A stretch of 33,283 nt of DNA from Nitrospirota bacterium (GCA_021826965.1 JAKAYA010000021.1:1-33283), one strand, 5' to 3'; shown: positions 1-7,680, numbered from the stretch's first letter. Notes: generated from the sequence alone by a model not told the origin. Program-made: numbers and translations.

Positions 1-2
1 TC

Positions 3-251
3 GAATGCCGGCTGCGGGAGGCGAACGACACCCGCTCCTGGAGCACGATCCGATCCCTCCTCGACACCCATGTCCGCCTCACGGTCTCCGGAACCGATCC
101 CCATACCGGCCGGATCCACGAGACCCGTCTCTCCTCGAAGCCGGAGAAGGAGCAGAAGGCCCTCTACGACCGGCTCACGGTGAAGGATCCGACCCGGCGC
201 AAGATCACCGCCCTCCCCCCGGAGGCGTCTCTTCAAAATCCCGTCGCGTGA
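3..251 (+). CDS. Transposase C-terminal fragment, IS1634/IS4-like (5' end outside window)
   Basis: Reading from base 3 gives 82 codons open to the left edge and ending at TGA 249-251, so only the C-terminus of a longer protein is here. The pattern RSW..IR..L..H..LTV....G.....R....P..EQ..LYDRL.V resembles the C-terminal tail of IS1634-type DDE transposases (family assignment from memory). An ATG-initiated frame at 5-268 over the same DNA is proline- and arginine-rich and looks like a shadow. The DDE catalytic residues would lie upstream and cannot be checked, so it is unknown whether the element is intact. Near-identical decamers, CGTGATTTTC just before the stop and CGCGATTTTC about 25 bases later, could belong to the element's end, but no terminal inverted repeat can be shown with only one end present. 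Confidence 0.55.
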   Translation, partial: ECRLREANDTRSWSTIRSLLDTHVRLTVSGTDPHTGRIHETRLSSKPEKEQKALYDRLTVKDPTRRKITALPPEASLQNPVA

Positions 252-843
252 TTTTCTGCGTCACCTAAAACGCGATTTTCAAAAACGAGAATCCTTCCTT
301 GTCTTCAACTTAAAACAAAAAAATCGAAAAATGGGTTAGGATATTGCGCGCCGCATGGAGGTTTGAGAATTGCCCGAATCCGCACGTGACACAGCAGATT
401 GAAGACTGGTGGGGTCTTCTGGTTGTCGGGAGAGATCTGTCCGCAGATGAAACAGGCCGGTCTGCCTTGTATTTTGGAGGGATCTAGCCGGAATGCCATG
501 TTGCCCCGCCAGGTGGCTGTGCTCCGGCATCCGGATGGCCTCCTCATCTGGTTCTGGCTTCCGGTCGATCGCGGGGAAAACGGGAAGGCGTGAAGACGTT
601 TCACATCACCCCGACTCGACCATAGACCGGAGCACCCCTTACATATCCGGCCTGAAGTCCGAAATTTTAAGGAATTTTTCCGATAAAAGGACACAGTCTA
701 GACGGGAGAGCTGAACCGCTGAAGAAACGGATAGGGTCGAAAAGGAAGTGGCAAAGAGCCCGAAGACATGTCGTAGCACTTTGCCCGTCTCCCGATGTGA
801 CTAAGTGGTGCACAAGCATGACGTGTTTTACAAAGGATATTAT
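252..843. other. No convincing gene; DNA between the transposase end and the ctpA-type gene
   Basis: Short open frames occur on both strands (for example 305-694 minus and 399-593 plus) but none has a recognisable motif, a good ribosome-binding site or neighbour-like composition. The stretch starting at the transposase stop is AT-richer (252-345) and then becomes ordinary. A 7-bp stem, GGCAAAG at 750-756 with CTTTGCC at 779-785, followed on the minus strand by a pyrimidine-rich ACTTCCTTTTC, could help end transcription from the minus-strand operon, but the 22-nt loop makes that weak. The region may be decayed DNA left beside a mobile element. Confidence 0.5.
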
Positions 844-2163
844 CTATCCGGCCGATGGGTAAATGCCCGGTAAGGCTAAGCTGACCGACTGATGCCCAAG
901 CTTCAGGTCCCGACCAAGCATCCTGAGTGCCGCCTGAACCTGATTGTCCTCTTTCAAGGGGATTCGTCCAATGGGTAAATGGAACTGTATATGGTCCTCA
1001 GGAATGGAAATTTTCGATTCCGCCCCATCCGGATTCAAGAAATGATGCTTCAAGTTGACCTCTCGCGGAACCTTGATCGATTTTACCCCTCGAGGAATGA
1101 TTTGCTTCACGATTACATCCGGAGAGATCCCGTAATCCTGGATCGAGCGACCACTGGGCGTAAAATAACGCGCCGTAGTCAGACGCAAGGCGGACCCGTC
1201 AAACAGAGGCAGAATGGTCTGGACAGAACCTTTTCCAAATGTCTGTGTCCCCATAATAGTTGCTCTCTTGTAATCCTGAAGTGCACCGGAAAGAATCTCT
1301 GCTGCAGAAGCCGTTTCCGTATTCACTAGAACGACAATCGGGAAATGAAGATAGGGTCTGGGGTTGCGGGCATGAAACTCGTGGAACTGCCGGCGACCTT
1401 TCATAGAAACCACAACCTTATTTTCCGGAAGAAAAATGGAGGAAGCATCAACAGCATCGTTCAAAAGTCCGCCGGGATTGTTTCGGAGATCAATAACCAA
1501 TCCTTTCATGCCCTTGGATATCAACCCCGAAATCGCTTCCTTCATTTCTTTTGCCGTGTCTTCGGAAAACTCCTGGACATGAATGTAGCCAATTTTCGAG
1601 GTTAGCATGCGATCATGAACCGTATGAATTCGGATCACTTCGCGAATCAGGACAAAGTCCTTTTTCTGAAAGGCACCTTTCCTGCGGATGGTCAGATCGA
1701 CGGATGTTCCTGCACGTCCTCTCATCATGTGAACGGCATTCTCGAGTCCCAGCCTTGCTGTGCTTTTTCCGTCCACGCTTATGATTTCATCTCCTGCCTT
1801 GACCCCGGCCTTATCTGCCGGTGAACCAGGAATAGGCGCCTGAACCAGAATATTGGTACCGTTCGTCGTAATCTTGATCCCGACTCCGCCAAATTTTCCC
1901 TTCGTATCGATTTCCAGCTCGTGGTATTCCTGAGGCGTCATATATTCGGAATGAGGGTCGAGGGAAGCAACCATCCCCTTGATCGCACCTGTCAGAACAG
2001 GTTTGGGCGTAAGAGGATCGACATAATCTTTCTGGATCAACGCGTACACCATCGAGAAAACTTTCAGGGAGCGATCCGTTCCACCATCGGCGAACACAGC
2101 ATGTCCAACCCCCCCGACAAGAATTCCGATCGCCAGGATCAACAAAACATTTCCCGTTTTCAT
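844..2163 (-). CDS. ctpA: Carboxy-terminal processing protease, S41 family (CtpA/Prc type)
   Basis: A periplasmic serine protease that trims the C-termini of envelope proteins. From the chosen ATG (2163) the product is 439 aa. Residues 1-25 form a signal peptide (LLILAIGILVGG core, then HAVFA). SLDPHSEYMTP lies near residue 70, a PDZ domain at about 90-165 (FGGVGIK ... GSPADKAGVKAGDEI), and the S41 core follows. The Ser-Lys pair is visible: Ser286 in TASAAEI and Lys311 in GTQTFGKGSVQ. An ATG at 2178 and a longer frame to 2310 are open, but the latter adds 49 residues before the signal peptide. The 2163 start has GGAAG about 6 nt upstream. It is the last gene of the minus-strand run and follows an EnvC-like gene, a common pairing in Gram-negative genomes, which fits an envelope-remodelling role. 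Confidence 0.93.
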   Translation of the reverse strand: MKTGNVLLILAIGILVGGVGHAVFADGGTDRSLKVFSMVYALIQKDYVDPLTPKPVLTGAIKGMVASLDPHSEYMTPQEYHELEIDTKGKFGGVGIKITTNGTNILVQAPIPGSPADKAGVKAGDEIISVDGKSTARLGLENAVHMMRGRAGTSVDLTIRRKGAFQKKDFVLIREVIRIHTVHDRMLTSKIGYIHVQEFSEDTAKEMKEAISGLISKGMKGLVIDLRNNPGGLLNDAVDASSIFLPENKVVVSMKGRRQFHEFHARNPRPYLHFPIVVLVNTETASAAEILSGALQDYKRATIMGTQTFGKGSVQTILPLFDGSALRLTTARYFTPSGRSIQDYGISPDVIVKQIIPRGVKSIKVPREVNLKHHFLNPDGAESKISIPEDHIQFHLPIGRIPLKEDNQVQAALRMLGRDLKLGHQSVSLALPGIYPSAG

Positions 2164-2281
2164 TATTCTCTTCCACATATCAAGCACAGACCCCTTCCCG
2201 CATGGGAAACACCATAACGCCCTGTCCTCTTGGAACCTGACAGAACCATCGAACAAAGAAACGACAAAGTTGTTAGGCCAA

Positions 2282-2310
2282 AGATTATCATGACGAAGTG
2301 CATTGAGCAA
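2282..2310 (-). promoter_or_regulatory. Candidate sigma70-type promoter for ctpA
   Basis: On the minus strand TTGCTC (2310-2305) is followed after exactly 17 bases by TAATCT (2287-2282). Both resemble the -35 and -10 consensus with optimal spacing. The start of transcription would fall near 2275, giving a leader of about 110 nt before the ctpA ATG. This is a pattern match only. Confidence 0.35.
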
Positions 2311-2465
2311 GAAATCTCCCGACTTCTCCCGTCAGATCAGATCAAGCTATCGACTTTCTGGCAAGCCTCCCAAGATCTGCAGGACACTGCAAGAGGGGGC
2401 TATTATCGCTTGATCAGGATAGGTGCCGCTCTTCTCGGAACGGTCCCCTCCTACCCCACCCGATG

Positions 2466-2497
2466 TATCGTTCCGAACCGGGCGGTTCGGAACGATA
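2466..2497. repeat. Perfect inverted repeat, 14-bp arms, 4-base centre
   Basis: The arms are TATCGTTCCGAACC and GGTTCGGAACGATA around GGGC. The symmetry is perfect over 28 bases. No T-run follows on either strand, so it is not a standard intrinsic terminator. It lies between the envC-like stop and the candidate ctpA promoter, about 155 bases upstream of the latter's -35. It could be an operator, a mobile repeat (REP-like) unit or a transcript-stabilising hairpin. Confidence 0.7.
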
Positions 2498-2671
2498 TCC
2501 TTCACCCAAACCTTCGTCTTTACGAGTCGACGAACGGGCTTCATCGCGTCCGGTTTCGAGTCCGGCACCGTTCCATCCTTTATGAAAGAAGGCGATCCTT
2601 GCCCATCACACCCATCGAATCTACCCTCTCCTTGACCACTCCAAGCTTCGCAGTGACTTGCCTGCTTCCCA

Positions 2672-3871
2672 TCAATTCTTCCTTTTTCCGAGGTAAGGAA
2701 GAGGGTTCACCGGATTTCCAAAATGGGTCAACCCGAAAAAAATGGTTGAACGACCACTGGTTCCCCCACCACCAGCTGTACCAAGGAGTTGGCCTTTTCG
2801 AACAATCTGTCCCTCCCTGACCCGGATCGTTTTCATGTGTCCATAAAGAGAGTAAACGTGATGACCGTGATTGACGATAACCAGCTTCCCATACCCCGAA
2901 TAATGTCTGGCAAAAAGAATACGCCCGGTTTCCGCACTTTTTACCGGACTGCCCGAAATTGCAGCGATATCCACTCCGTCGTGGTAACGGCCAAAAGTCT
3001 CGATGATCTTCCCGTTTACCGGCCAAAGAAGCCCTCTGATCTTGAGGTTGACAGGTGAAAAATGATGCAGATAGCGATGGCGGTTCCTTAGCTCGACCAA
3101 ACGAAGATGATGGATCAGTCCCAGAAGTTTCTGGGTCTTCGTGAGAATAAGTTCATTATTTTTTTCGATACCGGAAGCCCGCTCTTTCAACGCCGTTATC
3201 TGCTTCCGGATCCGGCTCATCTGATACCTTTCATCCGCTTCTTCCCGCTTGCGAAGGACTTCCATCCGAAGAATCCCGTTTCTTTTCCGGACCAGCTCTT
3301 TCATTTTCAAAGATGTCGAAACTTCCCGAACCCTGTCGCGGGATATCCTTTTCTGCATTTGCCGGAGCGAGTCATCAGAGACCCAGATTCCCAGCATATC
3401 GACAGAAGATTCCGGGGTCCGATCTTTACGGGCAAGATAGACCGTCATTGCATTCTTAAGAACCAATTCTTCCTGAATTCCCGCAACGACCTGATGGGAC
3501 CGGAGAGAGACCTTCTCCTCCCGGATTTCCCGATTCAGTCGGGACAACCGTCGAGAAAACCGTATTTCATTCATGTGGTTCTGCTCAATTTGCATATGAA
3601 GTTTCTCTTTGTCCATCCGCAGTTCGAGCATCTTGAACTGCAAGTCGTCACGTTTATGAAGATATTTTTTCTCGAGCTTCTTGTTCTGGATAAGTTCTTT
3701 CTTCAGCCTCTCGTATTCCTTTTTATGATTGGAAATTTCGTGCTTTAATTCCTTCTGGCTGGGCGGAGCAGCTTCCGACTGGACCATGAGAAGACCAGAA
3801 AAGAAAACTATTCCAAGAAGAAGATAGAACGGTCGAGGGATCAGATGCGCGAAAAAGCGGAGGAAAGCCAC
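2672..3871 (-). CDS. EnvC-like murein hydrolase activator (coiled coil plus degenerate LytM/M23 domain)
   Basis: A 399-aa protein with an N-terminal hydrophobic signal/anchor (about 15-33), a long charged coiled coil (about 38-270) and a C-terminal LytM/M23 domain (about 285-395). His297 and Asp301 in HDGVDIAA match the first zinc-binding motif, but the usual HLHFE motif near the end reads STIFFG (about 375-380), so both histidines of HxH are missing. EnvC and other FtsEX partners are likewise degenerate and activate amidases instead of cutting peptidoglycan; that role is inferred here. The GTG start lies inside the end of the ftsX-like gene (31-bp overlap), preceded by AGGAG at 7 nt. The pairing with ftsX supports a division-septum function. 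Confidence 0.82.
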   Translation of the reverse strand: MAFLRFFAHLIPRPFYLLLGIVFFSGLLMVQSEAAPPSQKELKHEISNHKKEYERLKKELIQNKKLEKKYLHKRDDLQFKMLELRMDKEKLHMQIEQNHMNEIRFSRRLSRLNREIREEKVSLRSHQVVAGIQEELVLKNAMTVYLARKDRTPESSVDMLGIWVSDDSLRQMQKRISRDRVREVSTSLKMKELVRKRNGILRMEVLRKREEADERYQMSRIRKQITALKERASGIEKNNELILTKTQKLLGLIHHLRLVELRNRHRYLHHFSPVNLKIRGLLWPVNGKIIETFGRYHDGVDIAAISGSPVKSAETGRILFARHYSGYGKLVIVNHGHHVYSLYGHMKTIRVREGQIVRKGQLLGTAGGGGTSGRSTIFFGLTHFGNPVNPLPYLGKRKN

Positions 3872-4737
3872 CCGAATGCTCCTGTCATGACAGGAAAAAG
3901 AAACCAGTCCAGGTTGTCTGAATTCCCCGAAAAACCGGAACTCAAAAATGGATCAAGTCCTTCAGGATAAAGAACGGGATGTATTACCATCAAAGAGAGT
4001 AAGGCGATCAGGCCGGAAAAAAAACCGGCAATCCATCCCCCCCAGAGAACGGGAATGACGACTTCCTCCAGCGGAGTCTCTTCAGTATTTTCCGAAGCAG
4101 CTTGCCACATGAGTTTTCGTTCCGGCTCCCCTTTGACAGAAGATCCTGAAAGGGATTTTCCCGATAACCATTTGAATCGAAAGATCTGAACCCAATAAAA
4201 AAAAAGTCCAAGAAGTGTCAGAAGCGAAAAAATCAGGCCTACAACCTTAAGTTTCTCCATCATTCTGGCCAGGGCATCCAGTCGAAAAGCCCAAGCCTCA
4301 TTCAGTTCCATCATCAAGACATGAGGGTCCTGGTCCAGAAACTCCTTCAGAGACTTTATCTGGGGAAGAAGATACGTTTTTTGACCTTGAGAATCCTGGC
4401 CGAATGAGATGCGCACCGAAAGGATATGCTGAAAACGGGATGGAACCCGGACGGATTCTCCATCTTTCATCGCCGGAAGAAACCCTGCTATTTCTTTAGG
4501 GGAAAGCAATCTGACCGATTGTTCTCCCGTCACTTCCGTGATCCGGTCCAGGAGGGCATTCATGGTCTTGTTGTCTGTCGTATGTTTCAGGACAACGATC
4601 ATGTGGATCGAGGGATAAAGCTTTTCGGATTGCCCCTTTGCCATCAGAAAAAAAGAAAAGAGCCAGAGAAAAAACGCGAAGGGCAGAGAGGAAACAAGCA
4701 CAAAAACAAGAAAACCTGGACGGGTCAAGAAGGACAT
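3841..4737 (-). CDS. ftsX: FtsX-like cell-division membrane protein
   Basis: A 298-aa protein with FtsX topology: one N-terminal membrane helix (about 8-32), an extracytoplasmic domain (about 35-160), then three further hydrophobic segments (about 165-182, 227-252 and 278-295). FtsX normally pairs with the ATPase FtsE and passes its signal to EnvC-type activators. The next gene in the operon is envC-like and overlaps by 31 bp, which strengthens the call. Conservation of the sequence itself is weak, so it rests on topology and context. No ftsE lies next to it: the upstream gene is rnhB, 6 bp away. A charged insertion (about 190-215) sits between helices 2 and 3. No clear Shine-Dalgarno is visible before the ATG, so expression may depend on read-through from rnhB. 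Confidence 0.72.
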   Translation of the reverse strand: MSFLTRPGFLVFVLVSSLPFAFFLWLFSFFLMAKGQSEKLYPSIHMIVVLKHTTDNKTMNALLDRITEVTGEQSVRLLSPKEIAGFLPAMKDGESVRVPSRFQHILSVRISFGQDSQGQKTYLLPQIKSLKEFLDQDPHVLMMELNEAWAFRLDALARMMEKLKVVGLIFSLLTLLGLFFYWVQIFRFKWLSGKSLSGSSVKGEPERKLMWQAASENTEETPLEEVVIPVLWGGWIAGFFSGLIALLSLMVIHPVLYPEGLDPFLSSGFSGNSDNLDWFLFPVMTGAFGWLSSAFSRI

Positions 4738-4743
4738 AAAAGG

Positions 4744-5433
4744 CTACTGTGCCAAATTGTCAACGTTTGGAGGAAAATCACCAGGCTCCGTGGAAGGAAA
4801 TGTTTTTTCACGGGAAGGTGCCAGAAAGGTTTTACAGAAAACAGCTCGATGAGCGGAAGAAATGCCTCTGAGAAGGAGCCCTTCCTTATGTTTTGCCGTT
4901 CCGTATCCCTTGTTGTCAGCAAATCCATAGCCTGCGAAAGTCCGATCCAGGTCGGACATCAATTTGTCCCGGTATACTTTTGCAATAATTGACGCAGCGG
5001 CGATGGAGAGAATTTTTCTATCCCCCCCGATGTGAGCTTCCTGTCTGCAACCAAGCGACGGAACGATTTCCCGACCATCTACCAGAACCAGATCAGGATT
5101 TTTCGGCAGCGCATCCATTGCTCTCTTCATGGCAAGAAAAGTCGCTCGACGAATGTTCAGGGAGTCAATTTCCGACACCGTGGCTTCACCGATGGCCCAA
5201 AAAGAAAGAAGAGAGAGGAGTTTCTCGCTGATTTCCTCCCTCTTCGCCGGAGACAGGAGCTTGGAATCGCAAACGTCCATGTCTTCAAAAAGTTCGAAGG
5301 GCTCCGAAAGAACAACTGCCGCCGCAACAACAGGACCGGCAAGAGCTCCTCTCCCAACCTCGTCGATACCAGCCACGCAACGAAATCCCTTCTCGCGAAA
5401 GTCTCTCTCAAAATCCGCTCGTGGACGGTTCAT
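4744..5433 (-). CDS. rnhB: Ribonuclease HII
   Basis: Removes RNA from RNA-DNA hybrids and single ribonucleotides from DNA. The 229-aa protein carries the RNase HII signatures: GIDEVGRGALAGPV near residue 22 with the catalytic Asp-Glu pair, DSK (third acidic residue), VDGRE near 117, and GGDRK followed by SIAAASIIAKVYRD (about 137-155). Length is slightly above the family's usual 200-220 because of a C-terminal tail rich in Pro, Ser and Thr. It lies 13 bp after rplS, the common rplS-rnhB order in many bacteria. No strong Shine-Dalgarno precedes the ATG. Confidence 0.95.
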   Translation of the reverse strand: MNRPRADFERDFREKGFRCVAGIDEVGRGALAGPVVAAAVVLSEPFELFEDMDVCDSKLLSPAKREEISEKLLSLLSFWAIGEATVSEIDSLNIRRATFLAMKRAMDALPKNPDLVLVDGREIVPSLGCRQEAHIGGDRKILSIAAASIIAKVYRDKLMSDLDRTFAGYGFADNKGYGTAKHKEGLLLRGISSAHRAVFCKTFLAPSREKTFPSTEPGDFPPNVDNLAQ

Positions 5434-5446
5434 GCGATCGGTTTTA

Positions 5447-5803
5447 TTAAGCGTTTTTCTTGCCTTCCACTTCCTTCAGTCTGGCCGCTTTTCCTTTTTT
5501 TGTCCTCAAATAATAGAGTTTGGCCCTTCTGACTTTTCCCACCCGGACTCTTTCGACCTTGACGATTTGAGGAGAATGAAGCGGAAACATTCTTTCCACA
5601 CCCACTCCGAAAGCAATCTTCCGAACCGTCATCATGGCACGCGTACCCCCGCCCCGCAAAGCAATCACAACACCTTCGAAGACCTGAATACGCTCTTTCT
5701 CGCCTTCGACAATCTTGAGATGAACCCTTATTGTTTCCCCAATCTTCACATCAACCGGGTTTTCCTTGAAATACAACTGTTCAACTTGATCCAGAACGTT
5801 CAT
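5447..5803 (-). CDS. rplS: 50S ribosomal protein L19
   Basis: Ribosomal protein at the 30S-50S interface. The chosen ATG at 5803 gives 118 aa starting MNVLDQVEQ, matching the family N-terminus, with AAAGGTGAG just upstream as Shine-Dalgarno. An ATG five codons earlier (5818) has AAGGA directly abutting it, which is too close. Family motifs include the [21 protein letters not shown] segment, [22 protein letters not shown] and the basic C-terminus with [11 protein letters not shown]. It lies between trmD and rnhB as in many genomes. Confidence 0.97.
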   Translation of the reverse strand: MNVLDQVEQLYFKENPVDVKIGETIRVHLKIVEGEKERIQVFEGVVIALRGGGTRAMMTVRKIAFGVGVERMFPLHSPQIVKVERVRVGKVRRAKLYYLRTKKGKAARLKEVEGKKNA

Positions 5804-5839
5804 TTTCTCACCTTTCATTCCTTCATATTGTGGATTCTC

Positions 5840-5856
5840 TCGGAATCAACTTCCGA
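5840..5856 (-). other. Small hairpin in the trmD-rplS gap
   Basis: TCGGAA and TTCCGA form a perfect 6-bp stem with a 5-base loop in the 67-base gap between trmD and the rplS start. There is no T-run after it. It could fold in the mRNA leader of rplS; regulation by it is speculative. Confidence 0.25.
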
Positions 5857-5870
5857 ACCCCCGGCCCATT

Positions 5871-6596
5871 TTAACTCAACAACTCCGGACGTACACGCAA
5901 CATTTTTTCCCGGGCTTTTTCCCTGCGGTATTGTCCAATCCGGGCGTGATCCCCGGAAAGCAGCACATCGGGAACTTTCATTCCTTCAAAAACCGGTGGC
6001 CTTGTATATTGAGGATAATCAAAAAGGTCCCCTGAAAAGGTTTCATTCCGGACCGTTTGGGGGTCCGAGAGAACGCCTGGCAATAACCGCACAATAGAAT
6101 CAATCATCGCCAGCGCAGGAAGTTCTCCCCCCGTCAAAACGTAGTCGCCAATCGACCATTCTTCGATCGAATGCCCCAAAAGGATGCGTTCGTCGATTCC
6201 CTCATAGTGTCCCGCCAAAAAAATTATCGGGCGCGGATCGGTCGACCAGGCCCATGCGTCTTTCTGATGAAAGACTCTTCCCTGCGGGCTTGGGTAAACG
6301 ATCCGCGGGAGAATCGAGTCCCCCTGTTGCAGGTTCTCCTGTAACCCGCATACTCTTTCCCGGGCAAACTGCAATGCCCGGAAGACCGGTTCGGGACGAA
6401 GAATCATTCCTCCACCCCCACCGTAGGGATAGTCATCCGTCGATCGATAACGTCCATTCCCGAAGTCGCGCAGGTTCAGGACTGTAAAGTGGACAATGCC
6501 TTTTTCCTGAGCCTTACGGAGAATGCTGGAGTTCAGCATTCCGGAGACAGGTTCCGGAAAAAGGGTTATGACGATGAAGGATCGAGGATTGTCCAC
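5871..6596 (-). CDS. trmD: tRNA (guanine-N1-)-methyltransferase
   Basis: Methylates G37 of tRNAs using SAM and prevents frameshifting. The call uses a GTG at 6596 (241 aa, near the family's 240-255), which places FIVITLFPE at the N-terminus as expected; a longer open frame to 6659 lies inside rimM. Family motifs: DDYPYGGGGGMILRPEP, LAGHYEGIDERIL, SIGDYVLTGGELPALAMID and the C-terminal YPQYTRPPVFEG...LLSGDHA.I..YRRE. The start overlaps the end of rimM by 31 bp, so translation is probably coupled to the distal rimM frame. That makes the rimM frameshift relevant to trmD expression. Confidence 0.96.
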   Translation of the reverse strand: MDNPRSFIVITLFPEPVSGMLNSSILRKAQEKGIVHFTVLNLRDFGNGRYRSTDDYPYGGGGGMILRPEPVFRALQFARERVCGLQENLQQGDSILPRIVYPSPQGRVFHQKDAWAWSTDPRPIIFLAGHYEGIDERILLGHSIEEWSIGDYVLTGGELPALAMIDSIVRLLPGVLSDPQTVRNETFSGDLFDYPQYTRPPVFEGMKVPDVLLSGDHARIGQYRREKAREKMLRVRPELLS

Positions 6597-7104
6597 TGCA
6601 CAAAAATCTCCCGCCTTACCCGATCGATCTTCGGAACGAGCGGATCGACCAACGGACAAAGGATTTCCGTCCCTTGAAAATCAATTCCGATCAGGTCCTG
6701 ACCAGGCCTTTCATAACAGGAGACAACCCGGCCTACCGGAGAGCCGGACTCGACATCAAAGACCGCCATGCCAACCAATTCAGATACCCAAAAAACGTTT
6801 TCTTCGTCAACAGTGGAAAACCCTTCCAGAGAAGCATAAAGACCCCATCGGGATTTCGTCTTCACCGCCTCCGGAGAATCCAGACCACAAGCCTTGAGCA
6901 GAAGTGAACCATCGCCATGCTCAATTATGTCTTCAAGAAAAAGTGCCTCAAGACTCTTCTCGGAAGGACCACAATAAAGCCTTTTATGGCCTTCCTGAAA
7001 AATCTCCAGGAGTACTGGAGAGGGGTTTCGGACAAAAAAAAACCCCTGACCCCATGTGGACGACCAATATGGCCAACAAGGGCAAGATTTTTTAGATCTT
7101 CCAA
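6566..7104 (-). CDS. rimM: Ribosome maturation factor RimM, reading frame broken at a T9 run
   Basis: RimM assists 30S assembly by binding S19. The N-terminal part begins at TTG 7104, right after khpA, and reads MEDLKNLALVGHIGRPHGVRGFF, the classic RimM start. After a run of nine T on the coding strand (A9 at plus 7034-7042) this frame ends after 59 codons. The remaining RimM sequence continues in another frame: VRNPSPVLLEIF, LLLKACGLDSPEAVKTKSRWGLYAS, then the PRC-barrel region ending REIFVQWTILDPSSS at 6566. The whole span is 539 nt; one more T would give 179 aa, the normal family length. A GTG-initiated 99-aa frame (6865) would cover only the distal part. Possible reasons are a real frameshift mutation, slippage during transcription or translation, or a homopolymer sequencing error. 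Neighbours khpA and trmD are intact. Confidence 0.85.
7034..7042 (-). repeat. Nine-base homopolymer (T9 on coding strand) at the rimM frameshift
   Basis: Nine A on the plus strand, T9 in rimM's coding sense, sit exactly where the reading frame changes. Runs of this length are prone to polymerase slippage and to sequencing error. The upstream frame has GGT before it and the downstream frame resumes at GTC CGA AAC. Confidence 0.9.
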
Positions 7105-7110
7105 TTGATC

Positions 7111-7341
7111 CTACTCCAGAATTTCCAGCACATAGCGTTTACCAACCCGCGTCCCTGCTGCATTCAGAAGAACTCGCATCGCTGATGCCGTTTTCCCTCC
7201 CCGTCCGATGACCTTGCCCAAATCGGCGGGAGCAACTTTCAATTCGATGACCACAATCCTTTCCGCATCAGTTTCATTTACAACGACCTGCTCCGGAGAA
7301 TCTACCAGAGATCGTGCAATCATTTCGATCAGAGCTCTCAT
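7111..7341 (-). CDS. khpA: KH-domain RNA-binding protein KhpA
   Basis: A 76-aa single KH domain. The GxxG loop reads GKVIGRGGKTASAMR (about 42-56), the hallmark of RNA binding. Short KH proteins encoded between rpsP and rimM are KhpA, which with KhpB/EloR affects cell elongation and small-RNA biology in other bacteria; that function is transferred by homology. The ATG at 7341 has AGGAGG 10 nt upstream. The stop at 7111 is 6 bp from the rimM TTG start. Confidence 0.93.
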   Translation of the reverse strand: MRALIEMIARSLVDSPEQVVVNETDAERIVVIELKVAPADLGKVIGRGGKTASAMRVLLNAAGTRVGKRYVLEILE

Positions 7342-7379
7342 GAATGAAAACCCTCCTGATGCGGATGAAAATGCCAGAA

Positions 7380-7634
7380 TCAGGTATCTTGAGATTGGGA
7401 GCGAGCAATTTTCCGAATCAGTCTGCTGACAGTTTCCGAGGGCTGAGCACCTTTCTCAACCCATGCGTCGAGCTTCGCAGAATCAAACCGAACTTCATCG
7501 TTTCTTTGAGGGTTATAAGACCCGATCACCTCGAGAAATCTCCCGTTCCGGGGACAACGGGAATCCGCCACAACTATCCGATAAACCGGTTGCTTTCTTC
7601 TGCCATGACGTGCCAGGCGGATACGGACAGACAA
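7380..7634 (-). CDS. rpsP: 30S ribosomal protein S16
   Basis: An 84-aa protein with the family N-terminus SVRIRLARHGRRKQPVYRIVVADSR and the YNP segment. The start is TTG at 7634, supported by AAGGAG 6 nt upstream and by the alignment of the N-terminus. It opens the classic rpsP-khpA-rimM-trmD-rplS ribosome block, downstream of ffh, as found in many bacteria. Confidence 0.97.
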   Translation of the reverse strand: MSVRIRLARHGRRKQPVYRIVVADSRCPRNGRFLEVIGSYNPQRNDEVRFDSAKLDAWVEKGAQPSETVSRLIRKIARSQSQDT

Positions 7635-7644
7635 TCTGCACTCC

Positions 7645-7662
7645 TTAACTTTAGACAGTTAA
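7645..7662 (-). other. Hairpin just upstream of the rpsP ribosome-binding site
   Basis: TTAACT and AGTTAA form a 6-bp stem around a 6-base loop; the right arm runs directly into the AAGGAG Shine-Dalgarno of rpsP. Folding could modulate access to that site. A control function is not shown. Confidence 0.25.
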
Positions 7663-7680
7663 TTTTTCCCTGTTTCCGGC

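Larger units (their letters stand above)
2164..2671. other. Gap of about 500 bases between envC-like and ctpA genes: promoter and palindrome, no gene
   Basis: No frame here is convincing: 2230-2820 plus is antisense to the neighbours and 2347-2568 minus has no motif or ribosome-binding site. The gap holds a candidate ctpA promoter (2282-2310) and a 14-bp-arm inverted repeat (2466-2497). Its size is unusual in a run where most neighbours overlap or lie within 50 bases, and suggests that ctpA has its own transcription unit. Confidence 0.55.

Noticed and set aside
305-694. 129-codon minus-strand frame in the left gap
   Set aside because: No motif, poor start context and overlap with competing frames; composition does not look like the neighbours.
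750-785. Hairpin GGCAAAG/CTTTGCC as terminator of the minus-strand run
   Set aside because: 22-nt loop and interrupted T-run make it too weak to list as a terminator.
2230-2820. 196-codon plus-strand frame
   Set aside because: Runs antisense into the envC-like gene and crosses the palindrome; no family signature.
5129-6097. 322-codon plus-strand frame
   Set aside because: Antisense to rnhB, rplS and trmD, which are all certain; an expected shadow in this GC content.
6566-6865. 99-aa GTG-initiated frame as a stand-alone PRC-barrel gene
   Set aside because: The upstream sequence in the same frame, and beyond T9 in the other frame, is clearly RimM; it is a fragment of rimM, not a separate gene.
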